A stretch of 64,000 nt of DNA from Herpetosiphonaceae bacterium (GTDB taxonomy: Bacteria > Chloroflexota > Chloroflexia > Chloroflexales > Kallotenuaceae). The stretch spans positions 1 through 64,000 of the forward strand of contig DASUTC010000305.1 of assembly GCA_036374795.1 (NCBI GenBank), given 5' to 3'. Positions 27,328-35,784 of the stretch are shown piece by piece (the first letter of the stretch is position 1; every line of letters begins with the position of its first letter). Below the pieces are notes generated by a model. The model was given only the letters and a program-made list of their open reading frames with translations, made no database searches and was not told the DNA's origin. A program made the translations under genes and the position numbers.

Positions 27328-28158
27328 ATGATATATTCGGATCATAACAACACCGCCCGTCGGCTGCCCTGGAGCGAGGCAGCGGCGGATCGAGAGCTTG
27401 AGCACAGCGCGGCGCTGGTCGCGGGAGCGGCGGAGACGGGATTGCCCGCGATCCGCTGGTATCGCATTGCGCCGCCCGCGCTGGTGCTGGGCGTGTCCCA
27501 ACAGCCGCACGAGGTCAACCTGGCAGCCTGTGCTGCGCGCGGCGTTCCTGTCCATCGGCGGGCGAGTGGCGGCGGGGCTGTGCTGTGTGATGAGGCGCTG
27601 CTGATGCTCGACCTGGCGTTTCCACGCGGGCATCCGCTCGCACTGAGCGATATTACGGCGTCCTACCAGTGGCTTGGCACCGCCTGGGCCGCGACGCTCG
27701 CTGAGCTGGGCGTGGATGCGCAGCTGGTGCCGGTTGCGGAGGCTCGCGCCGATGCTCAGACGCTCGAACCGCTGGTCAAGCGCGTCTGCTTCGCGGGGCT
27801 GTCGCCGTATGAGGTTGTGTCCGCGCAGCGCAAAGTGGTCGGGCTGGCGCAGCTACGTGGACGCGGTGGCGTGCTCTTCCAGGCAGCGATTCATCTGCGC
27901 TGGAGGCCGGAGCGTACAGCCGAGCTGATGGCGGTGACACCATCCGAGCGCGCTATCCTGACTGATTGGCTGGGGCGGCGGGTTGTGGGGTTGGAGGAGC
28001 AGTGCGGGCGTGCGGTGGAGGCTGCCGAGGTAAGCCGGAGCTTCGAGACGGCGCTTGAGCGGCAGACCGGCATGCGCCTGCTGGACGACGATTGGAGCGA
28101 CGATGAGCGCGCGGCAGGAGCGGCAGCGCATGCCCGCTTCGCTGAGCTTGTGCCCTGA
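27328..28158 (+). CDS. Lipoate-protein ligase A family protein
   Basis: 276 residues, cytoplasmic. The BPL/LplA/LipB fold is shown by WYRIAPPALVLGVSQ, the conserved RRASGGGAVLCDEALL block, and KRVCFAGLSPYEVVSAQRKVVGLAQLRGRGG, where the Lys and Gly residues contact the acyl-adenylate. It could load lipoate or octanoate onto dehydrogenase and glycine-cleavage subunits, or act as an amidotransferase like LipL; the sequence alone does not separate these. No lipoylated protein genes nearby. Confidence 0.82.
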   Translation: MIYSDHNNTARRLPWSEAAADRELEHSAALVAGAAETGLPAIRWYRIAPPALVLGVSQQPHEVNLAACAARGVPVHRRASGGGAVLCDEALLMLDLAFPRGHPLALSDITASYQWLGTAWAATLAELGVDAQLVPVAEARADAQTLEPLVKRVCFAGLSPYEVVSAQRKVVGLAQLRGRGGVLFQAAIHLRWRPERTAELMAVTPSERAILTDWLGRRVVGLEEQCGRAVEAAEVSRSFETALERQTGMRLLDDDWSDDERAAGAAAHARFAELVP

Positions 28159-28398
28159 AATGTATGTGCTGATCTCGGCCTTAACCATGAAGAGCGCAGC
28201 CCTAATCGGAGGGCTACTCTCGTGCGCGTAGCCTCATTTCGGCAGGATCGCGACCCTCTACCTCGTATGCAGCCTGACACGTTAGCTTCTATAGGTACTT
28301 CCTGAGCATGACCACTTCAGGTTTCCATGATGTGACTGGACGAAGGGGTGCTCTCAGCTTATGCTGGATCGTAGCACTAATCGCAAGGGGAGAGCATC

Positions 28399-28428
28399 AT
28401 GAAGCGGAAGATGCAGGATAGCCTATGA
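28399..28428 (+). CDS. Nine-codon upstream ORF coupled to the STAS gene
   Basis: ATG at 28399 with GGGGAG 7 nt upstream encodes MKRKMQDSL and ends at TGA 28426-28428, which overlaps the ATG of the STAS gene (28425). The STAS gene has no ribosome site of its own, so translation is probably coupled. Too short for a standard gene call. Confidence 0.5.
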   Translation: MKRKMQDSL

Positions 28429-29246
28429 GTCGGGAGGCTATTGTCCAGGCACTGTCAGAACACGTGCCTCACTTTGCTCAGCAGATCGTCGATGCACTGC
28501 TAGCTGCTCGGCTTGAAAGCTACATGGGCTTTTCGCAAGAACAACTGCTGAATATGGCTACTGCGGCGCTGCAAGCCTTTTTGCGCGATCTGTCCGAGGA
28601 TCAGGAAGTTGCATTTGCGGCGTACTGGCAGCGCGTCGCCGAAGTGCGCGCCGAACAGGGGTCGCGAGTTGAGGACTTGCTGCGGGCCGTTTACCTCAGC
28701 GAAGAGCTTTTGCATGCCTTTGTCGCCAAGCGGTTTGCGAGCGATCAGCCGCTCCAGATGTGGTGGTTGGGTCGGCTTCATGCGATTGTGTATGCCGGAG
28801 TGATCTATCTTTCGCAGATATTTATCGCTGTTCGTGAGCGCGTGATTCGTGCGCAGGCCGATCAGATTCGTGAGATGTCCACGCCGATTGTTCCGCTGCA
28901 CGATGGCATTCTGGCCCTACCGCTCGTCGGCGTGATCGATTCGTACCGCGTTGGGCAGATCATTGAAACGCTGCTCAATGGCATTAGCGAGCACCAGGCC
29001 GAGGTGGTGATCGTCGACATCACGGGCGTGCCGATTGTGGACACTACGGTGGCGCATTACCTCTTGCAGGCGTCACGCGCGGCGCAACTGCTCGGCGCGC
29101 AGGTTGTGCTGGTGGGTATTAGCGCGGAGATTGCCCAGGCGATCGTCCAGCTTGGTGCCGACCTGTCCTCGATCAGGACCAGATCGAATATGAAGGCGGG
29201 TATCGAATATGCCCTCTCGCAGTTTGGGCTACGCATTACCGGCTAA
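28425..29246 (+). CDS. RsbR-like STAS-domain protein (stressosome type)
   Basis: 273 residues. The N-terminal about 140 residues form a helical, globin-like sensor domain, and the C-terminal STAS domain (about 150-265) has the RsbR/RsbS signature VVIVDITGVPIVDTTVAHYL, in which the Thr residues of VDTT correspond to sites phosphorylated by RsbT kinases. A linker segment (AQADQIREMSTPIVPLHDG) is also typical of RsbR. It should be part of a stressosome-like signalling complex, but no RsbS, RsbT or anti-sigma gene is adjacent; the sigma factor at 31362 is in the neighbouring island. Followed by a strong terminator. Confidence 0.85.
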   Translation: MSREAIVQALSEHVPHFAQQIVDALLAARLESYMGFSQEQLLNMATAALQAFLRDLSEDQEVAFAAYWQRVAEVRAEQGSRVEDLLRAVYLSEELLHAFVAKRFASDQPLQMWWLGRLHAIVYAGVIYLSQIFIAVRERVIRAQADQIREMSTPIVPLHDGILALPLVGVIDSYRVGQIIETLLNGISEHQAEVVIVDITGVPIVDTTVAHYLLQASRAAQLLGAQVVLVGISAEIAQAIVQLGADLSSIRTRSNMKAGIEYALSQFGLRITG

Positions 29247-29317
29247 GCGCGCGGGTGCTATAGAGGACGATCGCGAGCATCGGCACGAACATCTAGACTT
29301 CGGTGGGGAAACGCAGC

Positions 29318-29352
29318 AAAAAAAGATCGAGCATTGCGGCTCGATCTTTTTT
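29318..29352. terminator. Bidirectional intrinsic terminator
   Basis: Seven A, then GATCGAGC (29325-29332), loop, GCTCGATC (29339-29346) and six T. Works on both strands: after the STAS gene (plus), and 8 nt beyond the tRNA-like remnant at 29361 (minus). Confidence 0.92.
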
Positions 29353-29360
29353 GCTTGTCT

Positions 29361-29402
29361 TGGATCGGGAGACGGACTCGAACCCACAGCCATCTGCTTG
29401 GG
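29361..29402 (-). other. Degenerate tRNA-Gly 3' fragment (putative island attachment remnant)
   Basis: This 41-base stretch matches the 3' part of tRNA-Gly at 36951-36992 (acceptor 3' strand with CCA, T-arm, variable region, anticodon-arm 3' side) with about four differences: one single-base deletion in the T-stem and three substitutions. It is in the same orientation as the intact gene. The rest of a tRNA is missing, so it is a remnant, not a functional gene. Confidence 0.75.
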
Positions 29403-29883
29403 TCCCCACCCGTGGGACGATCTCCGGCCTCCCGAACGTCTGTCTAGCAGACCACAGCTTTGCATCGCATCAGACGTTCACGATTTATCCCGTGCCACCG
29501 TGGAAACTGGAAGCACATTACCCTCGATGATTAGCAAGGCGCGGCACACCGCGTAGGGGTCCACGCAGGAGCAGGCTATCGGGCCGGGGCGCACGATCGC
29601 CCGCCTCCCTGAGGATGGGATGCGCCGATTCTCCTCCCACCCGGCAGGTGACAGCGCATCGCGACCAATAGCGCCCTTATCGTCGAGCGTGGCCGGGAAC
29701 TTGCTGTGCCGGTTGGCGGTTGGCGCGACGACCACCGCGACGCAGCGGAAGCCATCGCGGTGCAGGTGTTTGACGAGCTGCGCGGAATCATCCGTGATGT
29801 TGTGGGCTTCATGCCCGTTAATCAGTACGAGCGCGCTGCTCTGATCGCACCCGCCTGGCTCTGTCCCTGAGAGGAGGATTGAG
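29403..29883. other. Island left end, no intact gene; C-terminal ORF remnant
   Basis: About 480 bp. Frames on both strands are fragmentary. One plus-strand frame open from 29652 to a TGA at 29868 lacks a start codon with ribosome site but reads protein-like (WRDDHRDAAEAIAVQVFDE, then VVGFMPVNQYERAAL). It is probably the tail of a degraded gene. No family recognised. Confidence 0.4.
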
Positions 29884-30069
29884 ATGTCCCACAAAATCAT
29901 CGTCCTGATCGCTATGGTCCTGCTGCTCGCCGGCGTTGGCCTCGCCTTCAGCCGCCCCGCTGCGACGGTCACGCCGAACGACGCGGCGTTCACTACCACC
30001 ACGATCACCGACGATGGATGGATCTGCACCGATACGGTCGCCGCGTCAAGCTGCGAGCCAGCGCCCTAG
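29884..30069 (+). CDS. Small secreted peptide
   Basis: 61 residues with AGGAGG 8 nt before the ATG. Residues 5-25 form a clear signal peptide (IIVLIAMVLLLAGVGLAF), leaving a mature part of about 35 residues rich in Thr and Asp with two Cys (WICTDTVAASSCEP). Family unknown. The good ribosome site and signal argue that it is expressed. Confidence 0.55.
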   Translation: MSHKIIVLIAMVLLLAGVGLAFSRPAATVTPNDAAFTTTTITDDGWICTDTVAASSCEPAP

Positions 30070-30371
30070 GGGCGCGCGAGGCGCTGCCGCCCAGCGCACC
30101 CGATCCCCAATCGAGCGCACCAACCCCCAACCCCATCAGTTTGAGCGTGCTTCCCTGACGCGCACGAGCGTCTCAGGACCAGCAGGCGAGTGCCTAGCAC
30201 CGCGCTGGCGCCTCTGCGTGCGCTCGATACCCGTCGGCGCACCCCCAACGCTTCCCGGTATCACCGTCGCGTGTGACGGTAGCTGCCACACGGATCAGCG
30301 ATACTAGATATGTCGGGTTGCGCGCCCTGAACCCCTCCGCGCTGCCCGGCGCTCAATGAGATGAGGCGATG
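30070..30371. other. Intergenic region, 302 bp, nothing recognised
   Basis: GC-rich, with only short frames lacking ribosome sites. A small inverted repeat around CACCGTCGCGTGTGACGGT (30261-30279) is the only structure seen. Confidence 0.4.
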
Positions 30372-30665
30372 ATGCCAGGGACACCCGAACCCTCATCTGT
30401 CACCCGCGTGCTGCGTGAGCGGGCGACCGCCGCGCCGGTTTCGATCCGCGAGCCGGACACCCCGGCCAGCGAGAAGCAGCGGCAGTGCATGGAGCACCTG
30501 CTCACGGAGCTGGGCTGGACGAATGAGCGGCTGGCCGCGTTTGCCGCCGAGCGCATGGTGAATCTGCTCACGCTCACTAAGCGCGAGGCGGCCAATGGCA
30601 GCAGCGCCCGCGTGTGGTCAAGCCGCGCACCAGCACGCCCGCGCAGGCCCGCCGGGTATAGGTAG
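30372..30665 (+). CDS. Short protein with the C-terminal tail motif of phage-type ssDNA-annealing proteins; probably frameshifted
   Basis: 97 codons. Residues about 32-75 (SEKQRQCMEHLLTELGWT, LAAFAAERM, LTLTKREA) resemble the C-terminal SAP-like tail that ends many Rad52/ERF/RecT-like and single-strand-binding proteins of phages and plasmids (xxEKQ..I..L...LGW...L..F..ER.....LT..EA). After TKREA the family usually continues with another helix; here the reading frame becomes Ser/Arg/Pro-rich, while the next frame reads QWQQRPRVVKPRTST before a stop. A single-base change near 30590 is therefore suspected. Remnant of an element recombination gene. Confidence 0.45.
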   Translation: MPGTPEPSSVTRVLRERATAAPVSIREPDTPASEKQRQCMEHLLTELGWTNERLAAFAAERMVNLLTLTKREAANGSSARVWSSRAPARPRRPAGYR

Positions 30666-30685
30666 AGCACAGAAAGGCACGAGGT

Positions 30686-31303
30686 ATGGAACAGGCACCG
30701 AACCAGAGCATTCCCTACGCGATCTACGAGTACGCGACCAACCGCCAATTTTTCAACGTGTACAGCTACCTCCAGATCGATCAGCTCAAGCTGGAGATCG
30801 TCGACTACAACCGCGAGCAGCGCAGACACGTCCGGTCTGCTGTCTGCTGGCTCGATGTTGGCCGGGCCAAGCTGCTTGTGCATCGGGCGCTGAGTGGTCG
30901 CGCCATAGGCTGGAAGTTCGAGAGCTTCGGCGGCTCGGAGCGGGATGGCGCGATTGAGAGCCGGATCTTCCGCTTCGAGCATGACACCGTAAACGGCCAG
31001 TTTGCAAAGTTTCCCTACCGCCTGACGATTGAGACGGGCCAGGGCAAGCGCACCGTCACCGGCGGCTACTCGCCCGTCGGCAAGCCGCACACCCAGGTGA
31101 GCATCCGTCTGCCGGAGGAAGACCTGGAGATCATCTGCCTGGAGATCCGGGACTACCTCCAGGCGCATCAGTTTCGGGTCGAGCGAGTCCGGCGTGGAGC
31201 GCAGCGGCAGGCGTATGAGGAGCGCCAGGCCGCACGCGACACGACCGACGATCTCCCGCGTCCGGCCAGTCCAGCGCGGCAGGCTGGGGCGTATCGATCA
31301 TAA
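30686..31303 (+). CDS. Hypothetical protein of the island
   Basis: 205 residues, AAAGG 8 nt before the ATG. No signal peptide or membrane segment. It has a mixed alpha/beta look (YAIYEYATNRQFFNVYSYL; FRFEHDTVNGQFAKFPYRL; VSIRLPEEDLEIICLEIRDYL) and a basic, low-complexity tail of about 35 residues rich in Arg and Ala. No family recognised. Located between the annealing-protein-like remnant and a sigma factor, with 59 bp to the latter's start region, so possibly one transcript. Confidence 0.6.
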   Translation: MEQAPNQSIPYAIYEYATNRQFFNVYSYLQIDQLKLEIVDYNREQRRHVRSAVCWLDVGRAKLLVHRALSGRAIGWKFESFGGSERDGAIESRIFRFEHDTVNGQFAKFPYRLTIETGQGKRTVTGGYSPVGKPHTQVSIRLPEEDLEIICLEIRDYLQAHQFRVERVRRGAQRQAYEERQAARDTTDDLPRPASPARQAGAYRS

Positions 31304-31361
31304 TTTGTTCGGCAGGCCGCTGCTCCCCGGCGGCCTGCTTCGTCGGAGCAAGGATGGATCG

Positions 31362-32183
31362 ATGGACGCCTATTACATCGACAGTATGGATCAGTACATC
31401 GCGAGCGCAACGCATGATCTACTGAGCGCTGCCGACGAGCAGCGCCTGGCGCGCGCCTACCGCGCCGGGGATGACGCGGCCCTCAACGCGCTGATCGAGC
31501 ACAACCTGCGCCTGGTCGTCTCGATCGCGGCAATGTATCAGGGCCACGGGCTAGCACTGACCGACCTGGTGCAAGAGGGGAATGTCGGGCTGGTGAAAGC
31601 CGCGCGGAAGTTCGATCCTGAGCAGGGCCATCGCTTCTCGACCTACGCGACGTGGTGGATTCGGCAGGCTGTGCTGCGCGCGCTGGCCGACCAGAGCCGA
31701 ACGATCCGCCTCCCGGTGCATCTCCACGACCTGGCGGTCAGGGCGTGCAAGGTCCGCGCAGCGCTCATCGGCCAGCTCGATCGCGAGCCAACCGTCGCGG
31801 AGCTGGCCGCCGCGCTGGGTGTCTCGGCTAAGAAGGTGCAGGTCTGCCTGGACGCGCTGCACGCGGAGTCGTCCCTCGATGCGCCGCTGCGCCGGGGCCA
31901 GGACATGGACGACGCGCCGACGCTGGCTGATCGTCTGGTCGCGCCTGGATCGGTGGAAGCGCAGGCCGAACAGGCGGATCGCAACGCCCGTCTCCGCGCG
32001 CTGGTTGCGGCACTGCCGGAACGCGAGCAGCAGGTGCTAGCGCTGCGCTACGGCCTCACCGACGGCAGAAACCGCACGCTTGAGGAGGTTGGCGCGGTCT
32101 TCGGCATCACCCGCGAGCGCACCCGGCAGATCGAGGCGCATGCGCTTACGACCCTGCGGTCGGGCGCGTATGGGCTGTCGTAG
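31362..32183 (+). CDS. RNA polymerase sigma-70 family factor (group 2/3)
   Basis: 273 residues. Region 1.2 (DSMDQYIASATHDLLSAADE), region 2 with the core-binding and -10-binding helices (NLRLVVSIAAMYQGHG, LVQEGNVGLVKAARKFDP, FSTYATWWIRQAVLRAL), region 3 (VAELAAALGVSAKKV) and region 4 helix-turn-helix (PEREQQVLALRYGL; TLEEVGAVFGITRERTRQIE) are all present. Lacks the long region 1.1 of a housekeeping RpoD, so it is an alternative factor of SigA-like architecture. AAGGA lies 8 nt before ATG 31362; the longer frame overlaps the preceding gene. A sigma factor carried by an island could direct expression of island genes. Confidence 0.88.
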   Translation: MDAYYIDSMDQYIASATHDLLSAADEQRLARAYRAGDDAALNALIEHNLRLVVSIAAMYQGHGLALTDLVQEGNVGLVKAARKFDPEQGHRFSTYATWWIRQAVLRALADQSRTIRLPVHLHDLAVRACKVRAALIGQLDREPTVAELAAALGVSAKKVQVCLDALHAESSLDAPLRRGQDMDDAPTLADRLVAPGSVEAQAEQADRNARLRALVAALPEREQQVLALRYGLTDGRNRTLEEVGAVFGITRERTRQIEAHALTTLRSGAYGLS

Positions 32184-32266
32184 GGTGCAAGGGTGAACCG
32201 CTGAGAACGCCCTGCTGCGGCGACGGTGCGCGGCGGAAGCTCACGGCGGCGCAGTGTGGATAGCTT

Positions 32267-32557
32267 ATGTCGCTCATAGGAGATACGCGGCTGGATGATC
32301 CGGTCTTTCGCTCATAGAAAGGCAGCGCTGGGGCGGCAGCAGGTCTTTCGCATTGTGCGATGCAGCTCGGCGCGCGTGGTGCCGGAGGTTGAGGACGATG
32401 TATCACCGCGCTGGATGCGCCTATCTCCCACGCCTTCGATGCAGGCGCACCAGCGCACCTGATCAAGGAACTAGTTGGTCATGCGAGTCTAGAGACGACC
32501 TCACGGTATGCACATGCGAGGTTAGAAAAGGGCAGTGCCGAATATATCAAGATGTAG
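32267..32557 (+). pseudogene. Tyrosine recombinase (integrase) C-terminal remnant, frameshifted
   Basis: Reading across frames restores a recombinase: frame 2 gives LIGDTRLDDPVFRS, the next frame gives RKAALGRQQVFRIVR and VEDDVSPRWMRLS, and frame 2 resumes with HAFDAGAPAHLIKELVGHAS and LETTSRYAHARLEKGS before a stop at 32557. The last block holds the conserved His of LVGHAS and the catalytic Tyr of SRYAHA. At least two frameshifts and loss of the N-terminal two thirds make it non-functional. It is the direct evidence that the island was once mobile. Confidence 0.8.
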
Positions 32558-32748
32558 CAGTGGTTGTCGCATCGCTCACGCGCCACGATCGATGCGACAA
32601 CTCCGCAAGAATCACACGATTGGCAAAAAGCGCTGTCGGTCGGCAGGCTCGGTGGCGTATCCTGCTATACTGGTCGCGGCGGCGCGGTTTGATGTTCTCG
32701 AAACCAGCCCCGTGCGCGTCCCGCTACTATGCAAAAGGAGCCTCCGTG

Positions 32749-33288
32749 ATGCGTGATGGCGATGCCCTCCCAACCAAACACGCGCTGCGCGCCGAGATGG
32801 ACGCCAGCTTGACCCAATTCTTAGCGGTTATCGATGCGCTCTCCGATGATGACCTGCTCATCCCCCACGACGACGCCGGCTGGTCGGTGCGCGATCATCT
32901 CACCCATCTGGCCGTCTGGGCCGACGGGATTGCGGCGCTGCTCCGTCGTGACGATCGCTGGGCCGCCATGGGCCTGGTGCTTGACCCTGCCGATGACACA
33001 GAACCGGAGTACGATGTCCTCAACGCCCAGATCCAACGCCAGCACCATCACCTGACCCCGGCTGCCGCCCGCGCCCAGCTCGTCGCGGCCCACGAGCGCG
33101 TGGCCGCAGCGGTGGACGCCCTTGCCGACAGCGACCTGTCGGCACCCTATGAGCACTTCGTCGCACCCTTTACGGGACAGGAAGGCAGCCTGATCTACGA
33201 GTACATTTTGGGCAACACCGCTCACCACTATGACGAACATACACCCTGGATCATAGCGATCGTTCAGGGGGAGCGTCGCGGGGAGTGA
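32749..33288 (+). CDS. DinB-family four-helix protein
   Basis: 179 residues; AAAAGGAG 8 nt before ATG 32749. Matches the DinB/DfsB-like four-helix bundle: LTQFLAVIDALSDDDL, then WSVRDHLTHLAVWADGIAALL, and a C-terminal NTAHHYDEHTPWI. The His residues of DHLTHL and AHHYDEH are placed like the metal ligands of the family. DinB proteins include thiol-dependent transferases and detoxification enzymes; the substrate cannot be told. The frame extends upstream to 32353, but that part overlaps the integrase remnant and lacks a ribosome site. Confidence 0.8.
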   Translation: MRDGDALPTKHALRAEMDASLTQFLAVIDALSDDDLLIPHDDAGWSVRDHLTHLAVWADGIAALLRRDDRWAAMGLVLDPADDTEPEYDVLNAQIQRQHHHLTPAAARAQLVAAHERVAAAVDALADSDLSAPYEHFVAPFTGQEGSLIYEYILGNTAHHYDEHTPWIIAIVQGERRGE

Positions 33289-33448
33289 GGGCGTGTGACG
33301 CTGCATGGAGCTCGAGGGCGTGCGGTGCGGCTGCCGCCGAAGAACGTGCTGGAAACCACGCGCGAATGCTGCGGTGTGGCGTTCGGCGGGTTTCTCGATG
33401 CACCCGCCCTCCGCACGCCGGTGGGATGTTGGATGAGTGAGGTGGGGT

Positions 33449-33799
33449 ATGCGCATGCTTGATTTCTCGGCGGACCGGGCCACCACGATTACCCAGTTTG
33501 CTAGCATTGGGGCATCCAGCGTGCATCTTGGAGACGGCGAGGGTCACGCCCACATCTATTGTGTCCGGTTTGAAGCGGGCGGCGCTATTGGACCGCATCC
33601 GACGGGCTTTGGGCAGCTCTTTCTGATCGTCGACGGCGCGGGCTGGGTCAGCGGTCCCGACGGCGTACGGGTCGCGGTGTCGGCTGGACACGCCGCCTAT
33701 TTTCCCCGTGGCGAGCTGCACGCGAAAGGAAGCGAGACGGGGATGACGGCGATCATGATTCAGGTGGACACGCTGCGACCGGCACCAGCGGTGGAGTAA
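33449..33799 (+). CDS. Single-domain cupin protein
   Basis: 116 residues. The cupin fold is evident: AHIYCVRFEAGGAIGPHPTG, QLFLIVDGAGWVSG, and VSAGHAAYFPRGELHAKGSE. The first metal-binding motif keeps only part of the usual two His (GPHPTGFGQ), and the second keeps the His of GELHAKG, so metal binding may be reduced. Likely binds a small ligand or isomerises a sugar-like compound; not predictable. GAGG 6 nt before ATG 33449; GTG 33437 and ATG 33455 are alternatives. Confidence 0.78.
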   Translation: MRMLDFSADRATTITQFASIGASSVHLGDGEGHAHIYCVRFEAGGAIGPHPTGFGQLFLIVDGAGWVSGPDGVRVAVSAGHAAYFPRGELHAKGSETGMTAIMIQVDTLRPAPAVE

Positions 33800-33903
33800 G
33801 CGGCGGCGCACATCTGCAACGACGCGCGCATCATGCGCTGGATGACCGCTGCATCAGAACCAGCTCGTCCGCGCACCCGAAAGGTCTGCGCGAACGAGCA
33901 CGC

Positions 33904-34356
33904 TCACTGGCATTCCGTTTCGCTGCGATCGAATTGAATCTCTCCGTTGACCAGATGCATGGTATAGGTGAAGGTACACGTGACACCGTCCGCCCGCGTC
34001 GTGGTCGAACGTATCTGCTGGCTGAGCAGGTGCAGCAGTTCGTCTTTCTCCAGCCGCTGGAAGTGGGACGTGGACTCTCCCTCATACACGAGCGCCCCAG
34101 CCGGGTCGGTCAGGCGGAAGGTCGCACGGACCTGCCCGGTGTAGATCGCATGGCCGGCGGGCGTAAAGGTTTCATTCGCCACGCCCTCAGCCGTCATGCA
34201 TGCCGTATAGCCATCGTCGTCATGGCAGTTCGAATCGCTGATCCGAATGGCACCGCTCCCAGGGGTCGCATAGGCGGGGGCTCCCGCCACCACGCCCACC
34301 ACGAGCAACGTGAGCACCGTTACCGCCACGACCACCGTTCGTTGTACTGTGAACAT
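33904..34356 (-). CDS. Secreted hypothetical protein
   Basis: 150 residues with GGAGG 7 nt before ATG 34356. A signal peptide (about 5-32, ending GAPAYA) precedes a beta-rich mature domain with four Cys (ISDSNCHDDDGYTACMTAE near the start; DGVTCTF and SETECQ near the end), suggesting two disulfides. No family recognised. Only minus-strand gene of the island; divergent from dodecin. Confidence 0.65.
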   Translation of the reverse strand: MFTVQRTVVVAVTVLTLLVVGVVAGAPAYATPGSGAIRISDSNCHDDDGYTACMTAEGVANETFTPAGHAIYTGQVRATFRLTDPAGALVYEGESTSHFQRLEKDELLHLLSQQIRSTTTRADGVTCTFTYTMHLVNGEIQFDRSETECQ

Positions 34357-34727
34357 CAGCGTTCCTCCATAGCCTCCCACCACACGTCCGTGCGATGGAC
34401 ACAGAGCTTCCGAGATACGCCCATTGTAGTGGGGGGGACGGCGCGTGCAACCGAACTTTCGACCAGAGTCGCTGTCCGACCTTGAGCGGTGTCGGTCCCA
34501 CGCCATCCGCCGATTCACGCGCTCCCGCCGTAGTGTATCCTCCCCAAGCGCGGTGGTGGGGACGCCCTGATTCATGCCCATCCTCTTGTGCGCCACCCGA
34601 CTCGACAGGTGCCGCGTCCGTGGCTATACTCACGGCAGCATGCACCTCGTGGCATCTTACGCTAGCATCCTCGACAGCCGCACAGCGGGTGGGTGATGCG
34701 TAACCCTGCGGAGTAACGGAGGCCAGT
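34357..34727. other. Divergent intergenic region, 371 bp
   Basis: Lies between the secreted protein and dodecin. Contains a run of seven G at about 34429-34435 (a C-run on the other strand), a possible slippage or G-quadruplex-prone tract. No gene seen; the open frames have no ribosome sites. Confidence 0.4.
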
Positions 34728-34937
34728 ATGAGCGAGCACGTGTACAAGGTGATCGAGTTGGTTGGCTCATCAAAGACGGGGATCGAAGACGCGGTTGCGA
34801 ACGCCCTCAGTAGAGCGTCGGCCACTATCCGCAACATGCGGTGGTTTGAAGTGGTCGAAACGCGGGGCTACATCGAGAACGGCGGCATCGCGTACTGGCA
34901 AGTGACCGTCAAACTTGGCTTCACGGTGGACGAGTGA
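34728..34937 (+). CDS. Dodecin family flavin-binding protein
   Basis: 69 residues, the standard dodecin length. [39 protein letters not shown] and the C-terminal [14 protein letters not shown] match the family, with the stacking Trp in MRWFEV. Dodecins form 12-mers that store riboflavin or FMN. GGAGG 7 nt before the ATG. Monocistronic within the island. Confidence 0.92.
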   Translation: MSEHVYKVIELVGSSKTGIEDAVANALSRASATIRNMRWFEVVETRGYIENGGIAYWQVTVKLGFTVDE

Positions 34938-35244
34938 CGGCCATCGCCACCGGCAGCGAACGTGTCGCGCGGACGCGGTCCTGGCAAATGAGGCTGCGTC
35001 CGAGGGCGGGCGGCGGGGCCAGCGTCAGGTGCGCTGGCCGGTGATCGTGGGGGAGTAGGTTCCGTGATCTGCGCCGGGCGACGTGATGGAGGGCTGCCAC
35101 ACGCGCTGAACACGGTGCCACCGGGAATGAGAATCGGATGCTGTAGGCCAACCATCCTGGTGGGCGGGCTGGGGTGTACCATACATTGCACCCTTGCCCC
35201 ATCGGATACAATCATGATTAAGCCAGCTTAGGAGCACACATCCT
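34938..35244. other. Intergenic region, 307 bp, nothing recognised
   Basis: GC-rich; no convincing gene, hairpin with U-run, or promoter seen. Confidence 0.4.
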
Positions 35245-35754
35245 ATGAAGGACTCGCAGGTGTTACATGACGTATTGGCAGGTACAGACAACCCAACCCT
35301 TCCTCGCCATGACACGTTGCCCAGCAGCTCGTTTCCTCCGCAGCCCCAGATCGATGACGAGACGTACCTGAAAATCTGGGAGATCGAGCAAGGTCATACG
35401 AATACGCGCTGGACCGTTGCCACCTTTTTCCTCAGCGTCAGCTTTGCGATCTTTGGCTTTTCGTTCCAGGAGCAGTTGCGCCAACCCCTGCCCCACGTCG
35501 CCCGCCTGTCTGGTTTAATTATCTACTGGTTTGCCTATCTGGTGTTCTCCCGGTTCAACATCTACACGGACTTTTTACGGACCTACTTACGCGAACTGGA
35601 AGCGGCACAGCGGACGACCCTTGATATTCAAACGCGAGCGCGCGCCTTGATGCGTGGCGGTTCTCGGAGACGTCTGTCGGCTACCCGCTTACTCTTCTAC
35701 TTCGGCATGGTGTATGCGGGGGGCGTCGGCACCTTATGGTGGCTGGGCTGGTAG
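35245..35754 (+). CDS. Small membrane protein of unknown function
   Basis: 169 residues: a soluble N-terminal 55 residues, two adjacent membrane helices (about 57-75 and 87-105), a charged amphipathic loop (about 108-140), and a final helix (about 148-168). AGGAG lies 10 nt before the ATG. No family recognised; an island cargo gene. Confidence 0.55.
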   Translation: MKDSQVLHDVLAGTDNPTLPRHDTLPSSSFPPQPQIDDETYLKIWEIEQGHTNTRWTVATFFLSVSFAIFGFSFQEQLRQPLPHVARLSGLIIYWFAYLVFSRFNIYTDFLRTYLRELEAAQRTTLDIQTRARALMRGGSRRRLSATRLLFYFGMVYAGGVGTLWWLGW

Positions 35755-35784
35755 CACGGAACGCCAGGTCCAGGCGTCCGCGAT

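Noticed and set aside
29228..29465. Second complete tRNA near 29.36 kb
   Set aside because: Only the 3' half matches tRNA-Gly, with a deletion in the T-stem; the 5' half (D-arm, acceptor 5' strand) is absent.
34429..34435. G-run as a G-quadruplex element
   Set aside because: A single run of seven G without the other runs needed for a quadruplex nearby; only possible slippage.
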